A stretch of 64,000 nucleotides of DNA from an uncultured Maribacter sp. (GTDB lineage: Bacteria > Bacteroidota > Bacteroidia > Flavobacteriales > Flavobacteriaceae): NCBI GenBank assembly GCA_947493885.1, contig CANLTE010000002.1:558001-622000 (forward strand). Direction: 5' to 3'. Below, piece by piece: positions 18,195 through 26,617 of the stretch. Each line of letters begins with the position of its first letter. Within the stretch, counting starts at the first letter, position 1. A program made the translations under genes and the position numbers. Under the pieces are notes generated by a model, which saw only the letters and a list, made by a program, of their open reading frames with translations, did not search any database and was not told the origin of the DNA.

Positions 18195-19310
18195 CTAAAT
18201 ATTAACGCAATGTGTTTTTTTGTACACGGATGGGGTTTGATTGGTAACCTTTTTAAATGCAGTATTAAAGGTAGTTTTCGAGTTAAAACCGGCCTCTTTC
18301 GCGATGATTAATAATTTGTAATCTTGATATTTTTTTTGCCCCATTAGTTTAATGACTTCTTTAACACGGTATTCATTTATGAAGTCATAATAATTAGTAT
18401 TAAGTCTTTGAGCAAGTACTTCTGAAATTTGATTTTGTTGTATTGATATTGCGTTACTAATATCTCTGAGTTGTAGTTTGCTGTTTTTATAAAGTTGATT
18501 TTTATCCATTACAGCCAATAATTTATCCTCGATATATTGCATACGTTCAATATCTAATCCAACAGGTTTAGTTTGCGCTTTTATAATTTGGTCGCTTTCT
18601 TTTTCGTAATTAATACCTATGATTTTACGATAGGCAAGTATTAAGGCTAATGATATTATTACTGTTAAGTTTAAATTTATTGGAGCAGAAAGGATTTTGG
18701 TTGGAGCAGTGAAACTAGATTTAATGATATTGACCAATATTAAAATAGAGAAGCATATTTGCGTATAGAGTAATAAATAAGAATCCTTGTACTGTGTAGT
18801 TTTTTTTCCTTTTAATATGGAATAGGAAAGCATTATTCCATACCATTGAGTTAAGATTATTGCAATTTGAACAATCCAAAATTCTACTAAAGGATATTTG
18901 AAAGTAGTATAAAAAAATTGATCTCGTAATTCAAGGCTACCTAATAAAATCCAATAAGATTTTATAAAGAAGTAGCTAAAAAAAAGAATCAATATAACAA
19001 ATGCAATTTTAACTTTTTTCTGACTTGCAATAGTATTTACGTCACAAGAAATAATAGTGTGTTTATATAGAGCAAGTACCATGAAAAGAGACCAAGGTAA
19101 ATATGCTAAAGTAAAATTAGGGGAATACTTAAATAGGCTGTATAAACCAATAGGGTTAAGAGCTTCTAGAGCTATGGAAAGAATAAATGTTCCATACCAT
19201 AGGGTCTTTTTTTTATAGGAAAAAGACAGAATCAGCAGGTAGAAAATAAAAAGTGTAGTTAGACCAAAAATATGGTAAAGTTCTAGAATGTTGAGTTCAA
19301 AATTAGGCAT
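18195..19310 (-). CDS. Membrane-anchored AraC-family transcriptional regulator
   Basis: The 371-residue product has six or seven transmembrane segments in residues 1-235 and a C-terminal AraC-type double HTH (about 275-368). In the latter, the first helix-turn-helix (LRDISNAISIQQNQISEVLA) and the second (IAKEAGFNSKTTFNTAFKKVTNQTP) are both clear. Such 7TM-AraC proteins probably sense an envelope or extracellular signal and act directly on DNA. It is upstream of the SSS symporter (118 bp) and downstream of the small membrane protein and YHYH genes, all leftward, so any of these may be targets. Confidence 0.88.
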   Translation of the reverse strand: MPNFELNILELYHIFGLTTLFIFYLLILSFSYKKKTLWYGTFILSIALEALNPIGLYSLFKYSPNFTLAYLPWSLFMVLALYKHTIISCDVNTIASQKKVKIAFVILILFFSYFFIKSYWILLGSLELRDQFFYTTFKYPLVEFWIVQIAIILTQWYGIMLSYSILKGKKTTQYKDSYLLLYTQICFSILILVNIIKSSFTAPTKILSAPINLNLTVIISLALILAYRKIIGINYEKESDQIIKAQTKPVGLDIERMQYIEDKLLAVMDKNQLYKNSKLQLRDISNAISIQQNQISEVLAQRLNTNYYDFINEYRVKEVIKLMGQKKYQDYKLLIIAKEAGFNSKTTFNTAFKKVTNQTPSVYKKTHCVNI

Positions 19311-19414
19311 TATACAAACTACGGTGAGTCACTTATTGACCCAAGATAAAAATAATACGGTAATTTTTGTTATTAGGGTTGATGTATTTTATTAAAGCTT
19401 AGTTAGTGCTGATG

Positions 19415-19993
19415 TTATTGTCTTTGTTTTCTCAGTTTTTTTATTTGAGATAATGCCAACCCAATTAAAGGTAGGGGAATTACCCATAGCCATGTATTAA
19501 ACTTAGCTTTTTTAAATAGTTTAAAGTATGATTTACTATTGCTGGTTTTAATGAAAGTTTCTTTCTCATTAATACGTAATAAGTGATGGTTTAACTGTTT
19601 ATTTGAAATATTAAAAAGCAATGAGTTTTCAATTTTTTGAAGGTTACTACCTTTGTATTCTATAGTGTAATTGTTTTGATGACCGCGCCCGTAATTTTCT
19701 TTCTTTTCAAAACTTATAAATTTCATTTTGTTATCATTTTCATCAGTTAAAATAAGATTCGCTTTAAGGTATTCTTTAAAAGCCCTTTTGGAATCATTGG
19801 AATTTGTACTTTTTAGTAAATCAGGCTCAAATGCAATTAATGCGTTCCGGAGTGTCCACGGAAATTCTGCATGAATAATCACGGTTTTCTTTTTTTCTTC
19901 AATTTTAAAAAAAGCTTCGTTGGGGCTATGAGAGTATACTGTGCATAGGTTTGCGATAAGCAATGCGAAAATGATGTTGAATGTAAGTTTCAT
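19415..19993 (-). CDS. Exported single-pass membrane protein, function unknown
   Basis: The 192-residue product has a signal peptide (ends near VYSHS), a soluble beta-rich extracytoplasmic region of about 145 residues and a C-terminal transmembrane segment (TWLWVIPLPLIGLALS) with a basic cytoplasmic tail KKLRKQRQ. The region KKKTVIIHAEFPWTLRNALIAFEPD has no motif I can name. It lies between the YHYH lipoprotein gene (56 bp upstream) and the AraC regulator, suggesting that the three belong together. Confidence 0.7.
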   Translation of the reverse strand: MKLTFNIIFALLIANLCTVYSHSPNEAFFKIEEKKKTVIIHAEFPWTLRNALIAFEPDLLKSTNSNDSKRAFKEYLKANLILTDENDNKMKFISFEKKENYGRGHQNNYTIEYKGSNLQKIENSLLFNISNKQLNHHLLRINEKETFIKTSNSKSYFKLFKKAKFNTWLWVIPLPLIGLALSQIKKLRKQRQ

Positions 19994-20049
19994 TTGTTGA
20001 TTTGAGAAGTTTCTAAATACGATATATAGGGAATTGAAAGTTATATCGG

Positions 20050-21024
20050 CTATGATGGACCAAATTTAAAGTCTTGAGAAGGGGTTCCTCTAAAATATCT
20101 AGGTATGTTTGGGAAATTATCAGTAAGGATATAGTAATAAGTTCCGTTAGGGTATTCTGGTGTAATACCAGTTCTTCCATTAGCTTCATCTAAGGTGCCA
20201 TGACCTTCAATAAATTCATAGTCATTGGAATATAAACCGTTGTAAACATCACATGGAGCAGTTATTCCATCACCTGGACGATTACCTTCCTTTAATTGAT
20301 AGCTAGAGTTCATTGGAACTATTGGAGATGAATTATCTGTTGCATTTTCGTAGGCGTATTTATAATATATTGGAAAACCGTCAGCAGCGTAACCAATTAA
20401 TGTCATTTGATTTTCAGGAGCATTTAATACTTCTAAAAAAAGAGTGGGAGATCCATGGTAATGGTATTTTCCTGTTGGTTGCACATGAGCGTTATTACAA
20501 TCTAAACCAATTTTAACGTTAGTAGCTTCTAAATTCCATTCCCAGTTAGCACTAGCACTCATAGCACCTTGATGAGGAAAAGGTTCGGCAGCAATAGGAT
20601 CAAGAACGACACCGTTAAGCAATATTCCAAACTCATATTGTGGTCCAGCCTGTGGAAAGGAACCTGAAGCATTAAGTAAAGGAGTAAGTTGAGGGGCTAT
20701 CTCGGGAGCTGTAGTAATAGCATAAGTCTCGGATTGTTCAGAAATGGCATTAGGGTTTATTGCTCCTTGGACATTCCCAAAAACTCCGACTTTGTGATTG
20801 GGTATATTATTTGTGGTTATGATTCTCGTAGTTCCTGAGATGTTTTCAGAGAATACAGGTGCGTATGCTAAAGTTTCTGAGCAGACGCCTCTAGATTTAT
20901 CTATAACTTGGTCAGAAGAACAATTTTCTGCTATTTCATTTTCAATTTCTTCCTGGGTTGTAGAATCTGAACTACAACTTATAATTAATGAGGTGATTAA
21001 AATGCCAAATAAATGAAGTTTCAT
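20050..21024 (-). CDS. YHYH-domain lipoprotein
   Basis: I place the start at the ATG at 21024 (MKLHLFGILITSLIISC), giving a lipobox cysteine at 17 and 324 residues; the longer frame from 21054 adds only ten residues. The family motif YHYH is at 187-190 within PTGKYHYHGSP, and the aromatic/His-rich surroundings (GYAADGFPIYYKY, GTYYYILTDNFP) are typical of this domain. YHYH proteins are exported and of unknown function; the His-rich motif hints at metal binding, but that is inference. The next gene downstream is a small membrane protein. Confidence 0.85.
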   Translation of the reverse strand: MKLHLFGILITSLIISCSSDSTTQEEIENEIAENCSSDQVIDKSRGVCSETLAYAPVFSENISGTTRIITTNNIPNHKVGVFGNVQGAINPNAISEQSETYAITTAPEIAPQLTPLLNASGSFPQAGPQYEFGILLNGVVLDPIAAEPFPHQGAMSASANWEWNLEATNVKIGLDCNNAHVQPTGKYHYHGSPTLFLEVLNAPENQMTLIGYAADGFPIYYKYAYENATDNSSPIVPMNSSYQLKEGNRPGDGITAPCDVYNGLYSNDYEFIEGHGTLDEANGRTGITPEYPNGTYYYILTDNFPNIPRYFRGTPSQDFKFGPS

Positions 21025-21080
21025 AATCCTAATTTTGGTTTTGTTGTTCACCAATTAGGACTATTTTTTAGTAGAAAGGT

Positions 21081-21614
21081 TTAATTTCTTTTTAAATATG
21101 TGTTTTTTATCATGTTAACATGGTGCAATTCATGCCCTAAAATATGATAACCAAGAGCTTTAACACTGGATATGTTTTTATTAGCATTTCCTTTGCGGTG
21201 TAGCGCTTCTTCTGTAAAGCTGTCAAACAAAACAATGGTGCTTTTTCGCACAGCAATGTATTCGTCTAAAATGTTTTGTATTGGTCTTTTATCCGTATCC
21301 GAAAAAGTTACATAATCTTTTTCTTCAAATCCGGGTAAGCTGGTTTTGTCATTTCTTGCAAAAGAAAAAGCTCTGTAGGCATATATACGTTCATCATCTA
21401 TGATATGAACTAAAAGTTCTTTTATAGACCACTTGTTTACTTCATACTTGTAATTTAATTCGGCTTCCGATAAAGAACGAATTAATTTAGAGGTTGCTAT
21501 TAGTACATCTTCAAGTTGTTGTAAAAGGCTACCGTCTTTTTTTACCTATTTTAAATACATTTCGATGTATGCCGGGTATTCATCGCCTTGCGGGAAACTA
21601 ATAATTTTTTTCAA
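21081..21614 (-). pseudogene. DinB-family protein, interrupted by a stop codon
   Basis: On the minus strand a DinB-like coding frame runs from a TTG at 21614 to a TAA at 21081-21083 (178 codons). It contains family-typical segments such as WSIKELLVHIIDDERIYAYR, ARNDKTSLPGFEE and GHELHHVNMIKNTYL, and begins KKIISFPQGDEYPAYIEMYLK. Codon 23 is an in-frame TAG (21546-21548), where relatives have a sense codon. The only start is TTG, and no ATG lies between the stop and the last residues. A nonsense mutation in a formerly working gene is the simplest reading; a sequencing error is the alternative. Confidence 0.75.
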
Positions 21615-21680
21615 ATAGAGAAATTTAGCACATTAAATGTCTTTATTTCATGCAATTATGTTTCTGCTTAAAATAATGAG

Positions 21681-22574
21681 TTATTCAAACTTTAAACGGT
21701 AAGCTACCACACGATTGTCAAAAAAAGTTGGAACCAATAGTACGTTGTGTTCTGGAATAAAGTCAATATCAGCAGCATTTACGTTATTAGCTTGTGTGTC
21801 TAGCAAAAGTTGTTTGCTCCAATCGGATGATTTAATGTAAAAAACCTGTCCCTTCCAGTTAGAGATTATAAAATCCCCATTTTTAAGTCTTATGGCACCA
21901 TCTCCTGCGCCAATATCTTCAGTAAGTACTTTTGCTGTTTTGTCTTTTAAATTAAATAAACCAAATTTATTTCCATCAGCAGATAGATAAAACAGCCCTT
22001 CTGGTTGATATAATAAACCATTTATACTTTGAAAATCACTTGTTCCAACAGTGTCAATTTTATTATTTTTTAGAGAATAAATAGTATTAACTCCCATTCC
22101 AGATATATAAACGGTGCCTTCCGGTGAAACTGTAATATCATTCAGTTTTGGTTCACCAGCAATAAGATGTTTTTTGATTATTTTTTGCGATGCAATATCT
22201 ATGGTCAAAACTTCGTCTATATCATTTACATATAGCTTATTGTCATAAGTACCCATGCCTTTTGGCCCATGAATACCTTCAATCCATTTTAAATTTACAA
22301 CGTTCCCTAAAGTATCTATAGTAGAAATAAATCCATCACCATCTTTTCCCCAAGGATTTTCACTAATGTTGGATACATAAATAAGCGATGATTTTTTATC
22401 GTATAAAACAGATTCACATGTGGTAAGTAATGTGTCCGTCTCCCATATTTTTTCCAATTTAGGAGTAAGAGATGTAATTGGTTTAGCCTGCTTTTCTTTT
22501 TGTGGTGGTTTTTGTTTACAAGAAAAAAATAATACAGAAAAACAGAATAAAAAGATGGTAGACAAAAATTTCAT
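21681..22574 (-). CDS. SMP-30/gluconolactonase-like beta-propeller lipoprotein
   Basis: The 297-residue product has a signal peptide and lipobox (LFFSCKQKP, cysteine 19), then a repeated beta-propeller pattern: VLYDKKSSLIYVSNI, KGMGTYDNKLYVNDI, DITVSPEGTVYISGM, GLLYQPEGLFYLSAD, and so on. This resembles SMP-30/NHL-type propellers, which bind or hydrolyse sugar lactones in some members, but I cannot identify a complete metal site. It probably sits on the periplasmic or outer surface. It is divergent from the GH16 gene, with 210 bp between them. Confidence 0.72.
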   Translation of the reverse strand: MKFLSTIFLFCFSVLFFSCKQKPPQKEKQAKPITSLTPKLEKIWETDTLLTTCESVLYDKKSSLIYVSNISENPWGKDGDGFISTIDTLGNVVNLKWIEGIHGPKGMGTYDNKLYVNDIDEVLTIDIASQKIIKKHLIAGEPKLNDITVSPEGTVYISGMGVNTIYSLKNNKIDTVGTSDFQSINGLLYQPEGLFYLSADGNKFGLFNLKDKTAKVLTEDIGAGDGAIRLKNGDFIISNWKGQVFYIKSSDWSKQLLLDTQANNVNAADIDFIPEHNVLLVPTFFDNRVVAYRLKFE

Positions 22575-22784
22575 GGTGTTTTAATTTAGTTATTTGCTAA
22601 AAGTAATAATTAATTTAATACTCAAGGATTGGTATTTCATCTTAATTAAATTTGATCATATGTACTACTTTATTAGTAATTTGTGCAGAAGAGTTGATAT
22701 AGAAGTTAATACATTTAAAACTGGGTTTTGTATCTGAAAAAACAGGTAAAACTTTTGTAACAACAAAACGAAAATTACAATAAA

Positions 22785-23762
22785 ATGATTAAATCATATA
22801 AAATAAAAGCGGTTATATATGGCATTATATATATAGCATTAATACTGTTGGTAAGTACAAGTTGTAGCAGTGGAAGTAAGGAAATTGCTTTGAAAAATAA
22901 CATTGATGAAATGGCTTATGCAGATAACTTATCTAATAACCAGTCTATTGTGAAGTCGCCTACCTTTGAAATCGGTGAGGATCCAAGGCCTAGTGGAACT
23001 GTATGGGAGAAGGTAAATAATATGACTGATGAATTTGAAGGAAATTCACTAGATACATCTAAATGGCAAGACGAACCTGTTGGTAACGATTGGGTATGGA
23101 TAGGAAGACCTCCTGGGCTTTTTAAAGCAAGTAATGTAAAGGTGAAAGATGGAAATATGCAGGTTACAGTAAGTAAACTAGATGCTCCTCAAATAATTAA
23201 TGGTAGCACATATACGCATCAGGGGGCTATTGTTAGATCAAAATATCCGGGTCAGTTAGGATGGTATTTTGAATGTAAAATGAAAGCAAATAAAACTGTA
23301 ATGTCATCAACTTTTTGGTTAATGTCTAAATGGGATTGCGAAAAAAAATTGGAACTAGATATTCAGGAATGTGTTGGAAGAACTACAGATAAAACTGAAG
23401 AATGGGGTAAAAGTTGGGATCAAATATATCATTCTAATGCAATTCATAGAACAACTACATGTCATCCAGAACCAGAAAGAGATCAAAAGCATGTGGAAAC
23501 TAATGTAAAAAATCATGAACGTTTTTTTGTCTACGGAGCATGGTGGAAGTCTACCACCGAGGTTATGTTTTTTTTAGATGGAAAATATGTATACAGTTTA
23601 AATCCAACCGTAGAATGGGATATGCCTGGGTATATTCAAATGGCAATAGAAACCTATGACTGGAATCCTATTCCAGACGATGGAGGAATATTTGAAACCG
23701 CCACAGAAGAAGAAAGGACAACACAGTACGAATGGATTAGAACTTGGAAACTAAAACAATAA
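22785..23762 (+). CDS. Glycoside hydrolase family 16 lipoprotein (galactanase-type)
   Basis: The 325-residue product has a lipobox-like STSC (cysteine 27) and a linker to about residue 75, then a single GH16 beta-jelly-roll. The catalytic signature E-x-D-x-x-E is present as ELDIQE, residues 190-195 (nucleophile E190, helper D192, acid/base E195). Segments WIGRPPGLFKASNVKV, THQGAIVRS and MKANKTVMSSTFWLMSK look like the beta-agarase/porphyranase/carrageenase branch rather than laminarinases. Red-algal galactan is therefore the likely substrate class, but the exact linkage cannot be called. Its length and lack of C-terminal sorting domain suggest membrane attachment. No SusCD pair is near. Confidence 0.87.
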   Translation: MIKSYKIKAVIYGIIYIALILLVSTSCSSGSKEIALKNNIDEMAYADNLSNNQSIVKSPTFEIGEDPRPSGTVWEKVNNMTDEFEGNSLDTSKWQDEPVGNDWVWIGRPPGLFKASNVKVKDGNMQVTVSKLDAPQIINGSTYTHQGAIVRSKYPGQLGWYFECKMKANKTVMSSTFWLMSKWDCEKKLELDIQECVGRTTDKTEEWGKSWDQIYHSNAIHRTTTCHPEPERDQKHVETNVKNHERFFVYGAWWKSTTEVMFFLDGKYVYSLNPTVEWDMPGYIQMAIETYDWNPIPDDGGIFETATEEERTTQYEWIRTWKLKQ

Positions 23763-23764
23763 TG

Positions 23765-24220
23765 CTATTTTAGAGTAAAGGAAGCGGTAAGTCCAACGCT
23801 AAAATTTCTAGGAAGCTTTTCTACCCCAAAAATAGCTCTTGAATGCGTTCCCTTTTCTTCTAATAGTTTTACAAATAAATCAGAAGCGCCATTAGCCACT
23901 ATTGGAGAATCATCCCAGTTGGTACCAGATTGAAAATAAACATCAATATGATTAAGTCCAATTACTGAATCAAAGTCTATTTTAGAGTTTACTTGGGCTA
24001 ATACATTTAATGCGCAAAGCTCCATAGCTTTATAACCTTCATTAGTATTAACTTCTTCACCTAAACGACCTTGATATTGATACTCCTCATTCCAAATAGG
24101 AAATTGTATAGCAATGTAAGCAATATTACCCCTAACATTAACCGAGGTGTAACTTCCTCCTGGGGTAGAAATTTTGGGTAGCGTTAAATTAAATTTTTCA
24201 ATGTTTTTTTCTATTGACAT
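23765..24220 (-). CDS. RidA/YjgF-family protein
   Basis: A 151-residue protein of the RidA superfamily, longer than the 125-130 residues of RidA itself, like the second YjgF-like clade. Recognisable parts are the N-terminal beta region (PGGSYTSVNVRGNIAYIAIQ), GRLGEEVNTNEGYKAMELCALNVLAQV, and the HSRAIFGVEKLPRNFSV segment with the conserved Arg. RidA hydrolyses reactive imine/enamine intermediates; members of this clade are mostly uncharacterised. It converges with the GH16 gene (2 bp between the stops) and follows the proline dehydrogenase gene on the same strand after 74 bp. Confidence 0.8.
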   Translation of the reverse strand: MSIEKNIEKFNLTLPKISTPGGSYTSVNVRGNIAYIAIQFPIWNEEYQYQGRLGEEVNTNEGYKAMELCALNVLAQVNSKIDFDSVIGLNHIDVYFQSGTNWDDSPIVANGASDLFVKLLEEKGTHSRAIFGVEKLPRNFSVGLTASFTLK

Positions 24221-24294
24221 AACTTCTAGGTCTTTTTTGTATCATAAAAGCGATATGTTTTAACAGTGCTAAATTAGCTTTCATGGTGAGACGT

Positions 24295-25236
24295 TTATTG
24301 AACAATATCATTTAGCGCTCTAAACAAATACATAGGGTACTCCGCTATTCTATTACATAAATAAAGATACCATTCTTTCCCATATACAAAATATAGTTTT
24401 GCAGGTAACCCTTGTTCTTTTAAAGCAGTTAATTGTTCAGTTTGGATACCATAAAGACTTTCAAATTCGTAAATCTCATTTTTTGTGTTATAACTTTTAA
24501 CTAGTTTGACAGCTTCTTTTTGAATTTCATGATGATGAGTTGCAATAGAACATTTATGGTTGTTAGACAGTAGTTGATCAACATAATATAAATAGGCGTG
24601 ATCTAATTCCTTTCCTCGAGGAATAGAAAGATGTGATGGGGTTTCAAATGCTCCTTTTACAATTCTAATTCTACCTTTCTCTTGAAGTAAATCTTTAAAA
24701 TCATCTTTTGTTCTATGCAAGTAGGCTTGTAGTGTTATAGAAACATTTTCGAATACCTTGGACATGTTTTTATATGTTTCTAAAACGTCATCAGTTCTTT
24801 CAATACCTTCGGCGCTTATTATTACTTCAATATTATGGTTTGTAGCAGCTTCAAGTATAGTACGTATATTTTGAGAACATAAATCTTTAGATACAGCTAA
24901 CCCTATATGCGAAAGGTCTAATGAAATAGTTGAATGAAGAGCTTGATTTTTAATTTCTTGAACCATACGAATAAATTCATTCGTAGCTTCATTAGCCTCT
25001 TTTTCGGTAAGCGTATTTTCGCCCATGAATTCCATGGAGCACTTAAATCCTATTTTATTTTGGTGCTTGACTTTTAGAATAGTTTCATTTAATGTTTCCC
25101 CGCCAATGTATCTGTCGGCAGCTTTTTTAATAGTTTTATACAACATTGTATCAGAAAGGATATATTCTTTAGCTTTATCATTCATAGCAGCTTTTCGTAA
25201 AGCATCAGCTCCTATTTTAAGTAAGTCTTGGTTCAT
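24295..25236 (-). CDS. Proline dehydrogenase family protein
   Basis: A single-domain PRODH of 313 residues, the short type without the P5C dehydrogenase module. FAD-barrel motifs visible are LQAYLHRT, RIVKGAF, FESLYGIQTEQ, and the C-terminal YGKEWYLYLCNRIAEYP, which contains the Arg of the proline-binding region. It would oxidise L-proline to delta-1-pyrroline-5-carboxylate at the inner membrane face and pass electrons to quinone. No P5C dehydrogenase gene is nearby. The RidA-like gene follows on the same strand. Confidence 0.85.
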   Translation of the reverse strand: MNQDLLKIGADALRKAAMNDKAKEYILSDTMLYKTIKKAADRYIGGETLNETILKVKHQNKIGFKCSMEFMGENTLTEKEANEATNEFIRMVQEIKNQALHSTISLDLSHIGLAVSKDLCSQNIRTILEAATNHNIEVIISAEGIERTDDVLETYKNMSKVFENVSITLQAYLHRTKDDFKDLLQEKGRIRIVKGAFETPSHLSIPRGKELDHAYLYYVDQLLSNNHKCSIATHHHEIQKEAVKLVKSYNTKNEIYEFESLYGIQTEQLTALKEQGLPAKLYFVYGKEWYLYLCNRIAEYPMYLFRALNDIVQ

Positions 25237-25302
25237 TTTTTAGCTATTTGAAATTTAATTCTTAAACCTCTATTTGGATTAATGATAATATATAAATGGG
25301 TT

Positions 25303-25797
25303 TTACCGCTTTCCTAATTCAATAACTTCCAGATTTTTAATGTCAGCGCCGTGTATTTCAAAACGCAACATAGTTCGCATTTGATGAAAACCATGTTTAC
25401 CGCAAGCGCCTGGATTCATGTGAAGTACACCAAGATTTTGGTCCATCATCACTTTTAAAATATGCGAATGCCCACAGATAAAAAGCTTAGGTGGATTTTG
25501 TTTAATAATGTCTCGGGTATTTACATTGTACTTTGGTGGATAGCCTCCAATATGGGTCATGTAAACATCCACATCTTCGCACATAAAGCGATTATGTAGT
25601 GGAAATTCCTTTTGGATATTGTGGTCATCAATATTGCCAAAAACAGCGCGTAGCGGTTTTAGTTTTTGCAAGCTATCGGTAACCGTAAGAGAGCCAATGT
25701 CTCCAGCATGCCAGACTTCATCGGCCTGTTTTACATATTTTAAAATAGCGTCATCAATATGAGAGTGAGTATCAGAAAGCAAAAGAATTTTGGTCAT
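25303..25797 (-). CDS. YfcE/MJ0936-type metallophosphoesterase
   Basis: The 164-residue protein has the full short calcineurin-like set: SDTHSHID (metal D and H), HAGDIGS, GNIDDH, ICGHSHILK and LHMNPGACG. Proteins of this family are phosphodiesterases active on model substrates; the natural substrate is unclear. The start is an ATG at 25797, and the gene is divergent from truA. Confidence 0.92.
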   Translation of the reverse strand: MTKILLLSDTHSHIDDAILKYVKQADEVWHAGDIGSLTVTDSLQKLKPLRAVFGNIDDHNIQKEFPLHNRFMCEDVDVYMTHIGGYPPKYNVNTRDIIKQNPPKLFICGHSHILKVMMDQNLGVLHMNPGACGKHGFHQMRTMLRFEIHGADIKNLEVIELGKR

Positions 25798-25830
25798 TAA
25801 TTTTTAGGGTATGGTTTATAACAGAAAAAG

Positions 25831-25838
25831 TATCTTTG
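25831..25838 (+). promoter_or_regulatory. Candidate -7 box for truA
   Basis: TATCTTTG fits TAnnTTTG and lies 26 bp before the TTG start of truA. A -33 TTG is not evident. Confidence 0.45.
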
Positions 25839-25864
25839 TGCTTTTACAAAATTAACTTTTTAGT

Positions 25865-26617
25865 TTGAGATATTTTCTTCAATTTTCTTACTTCGGCAAG
25901 TATTATCACGGATGGCAAAATCAGCCAAATGCCATAACTGTACAGCAAGTTCTGGAAGAAAAAATGTCTGTTATTTTAGGAGAATCTATAGATTTAGTTG
26001 GTGCTGGAAGGACTGATGCAGGGGTGCATGCTAAGCAAATGTACGCGCATTTTGATATTGAAAAAGATATTGAAGATAAAAAGGATTTATTGTTTAGGGT
26101 AAATGCGTTTTTACCAGATGATATAGCAGTACAATCTATTATTGAAGTACAGGAAGATGCTCATGCTCGTTTTGATGCAATAACTCGGACTTATGAATAT
26201 TGGGTGACACAAGAGAAAAATCCGTTTTTAATAGATGCATCTTATTTAGTAAAAAAGGTGCTTGATGTAAACGCTATGAACAAAGCTGCAAAAGTTTTAT
26301 TTGAGTATAACGATTTTGAGTGCTTTTCAAAATCTAATACCGATGTTAGAACCTTTTTGTGTGATATTAAATATGCAAAATGGGTAAAAGTTGATGATAA
26401 GCTAGTTTTTACCATACAGGCAGACCGTTTTTTACGCAATATGGTTAGAGCCATTGTTGGAACACTTTTAGACGTTGGTTTGGGTAAAAATTCAGTCGAG
26501 AATGTTAATACCATCATAAAAAGTAAAGACAGAAGCAAAGCGGGTGCATCCGTGCCAGCAAATGGATTATATTTGACTAAAGTTACATATCCCAACACGA
26601 TTATTAAGAATGGATAA
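25865..26617 (+). CDS. truA: tRNA pseudouridine(38-40) synthase TruA
   Basis: TruA modifies uridines 38-40 in the anticodon arm. The 250-residue protein has the catalytic Asp in GAGRTDAGVHA (D51), the N-terminal YFGKYYHGWQNQP and a late RNMVRAIVGTLLDVG segment. The start codon is TTG: the reading MRYFLQFSYFGKYYHGW fits the family exactly at that point and no ATG is nearby. The stop overlaps the first 8 bp of the ABC exporter gene, so translational coupling is likely. Confidence 0.95.
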   Translation: MRYFLQFSYFGKYYHGWQNQPNAITVQQVLEEKMSVILGESIDLVGAGRTDAGVHAKQMYAHFDIEKDIEDKKDLLFRVNAFLPDDIAVQSIIEVQEDAHARFDAITRTYEYWVTQEKNPFLIDASYLVKKVLDVNAMNKAAKVLFEYNDFECFSKSNTDVRTFLCDIKYAKWVKVDDKLVFTIQADRFLRNMVRAIVGTLLDVGLGKNSVENVNTIIKSKDRSKAGASVPANGLYLTKVTYPNTIIKNG

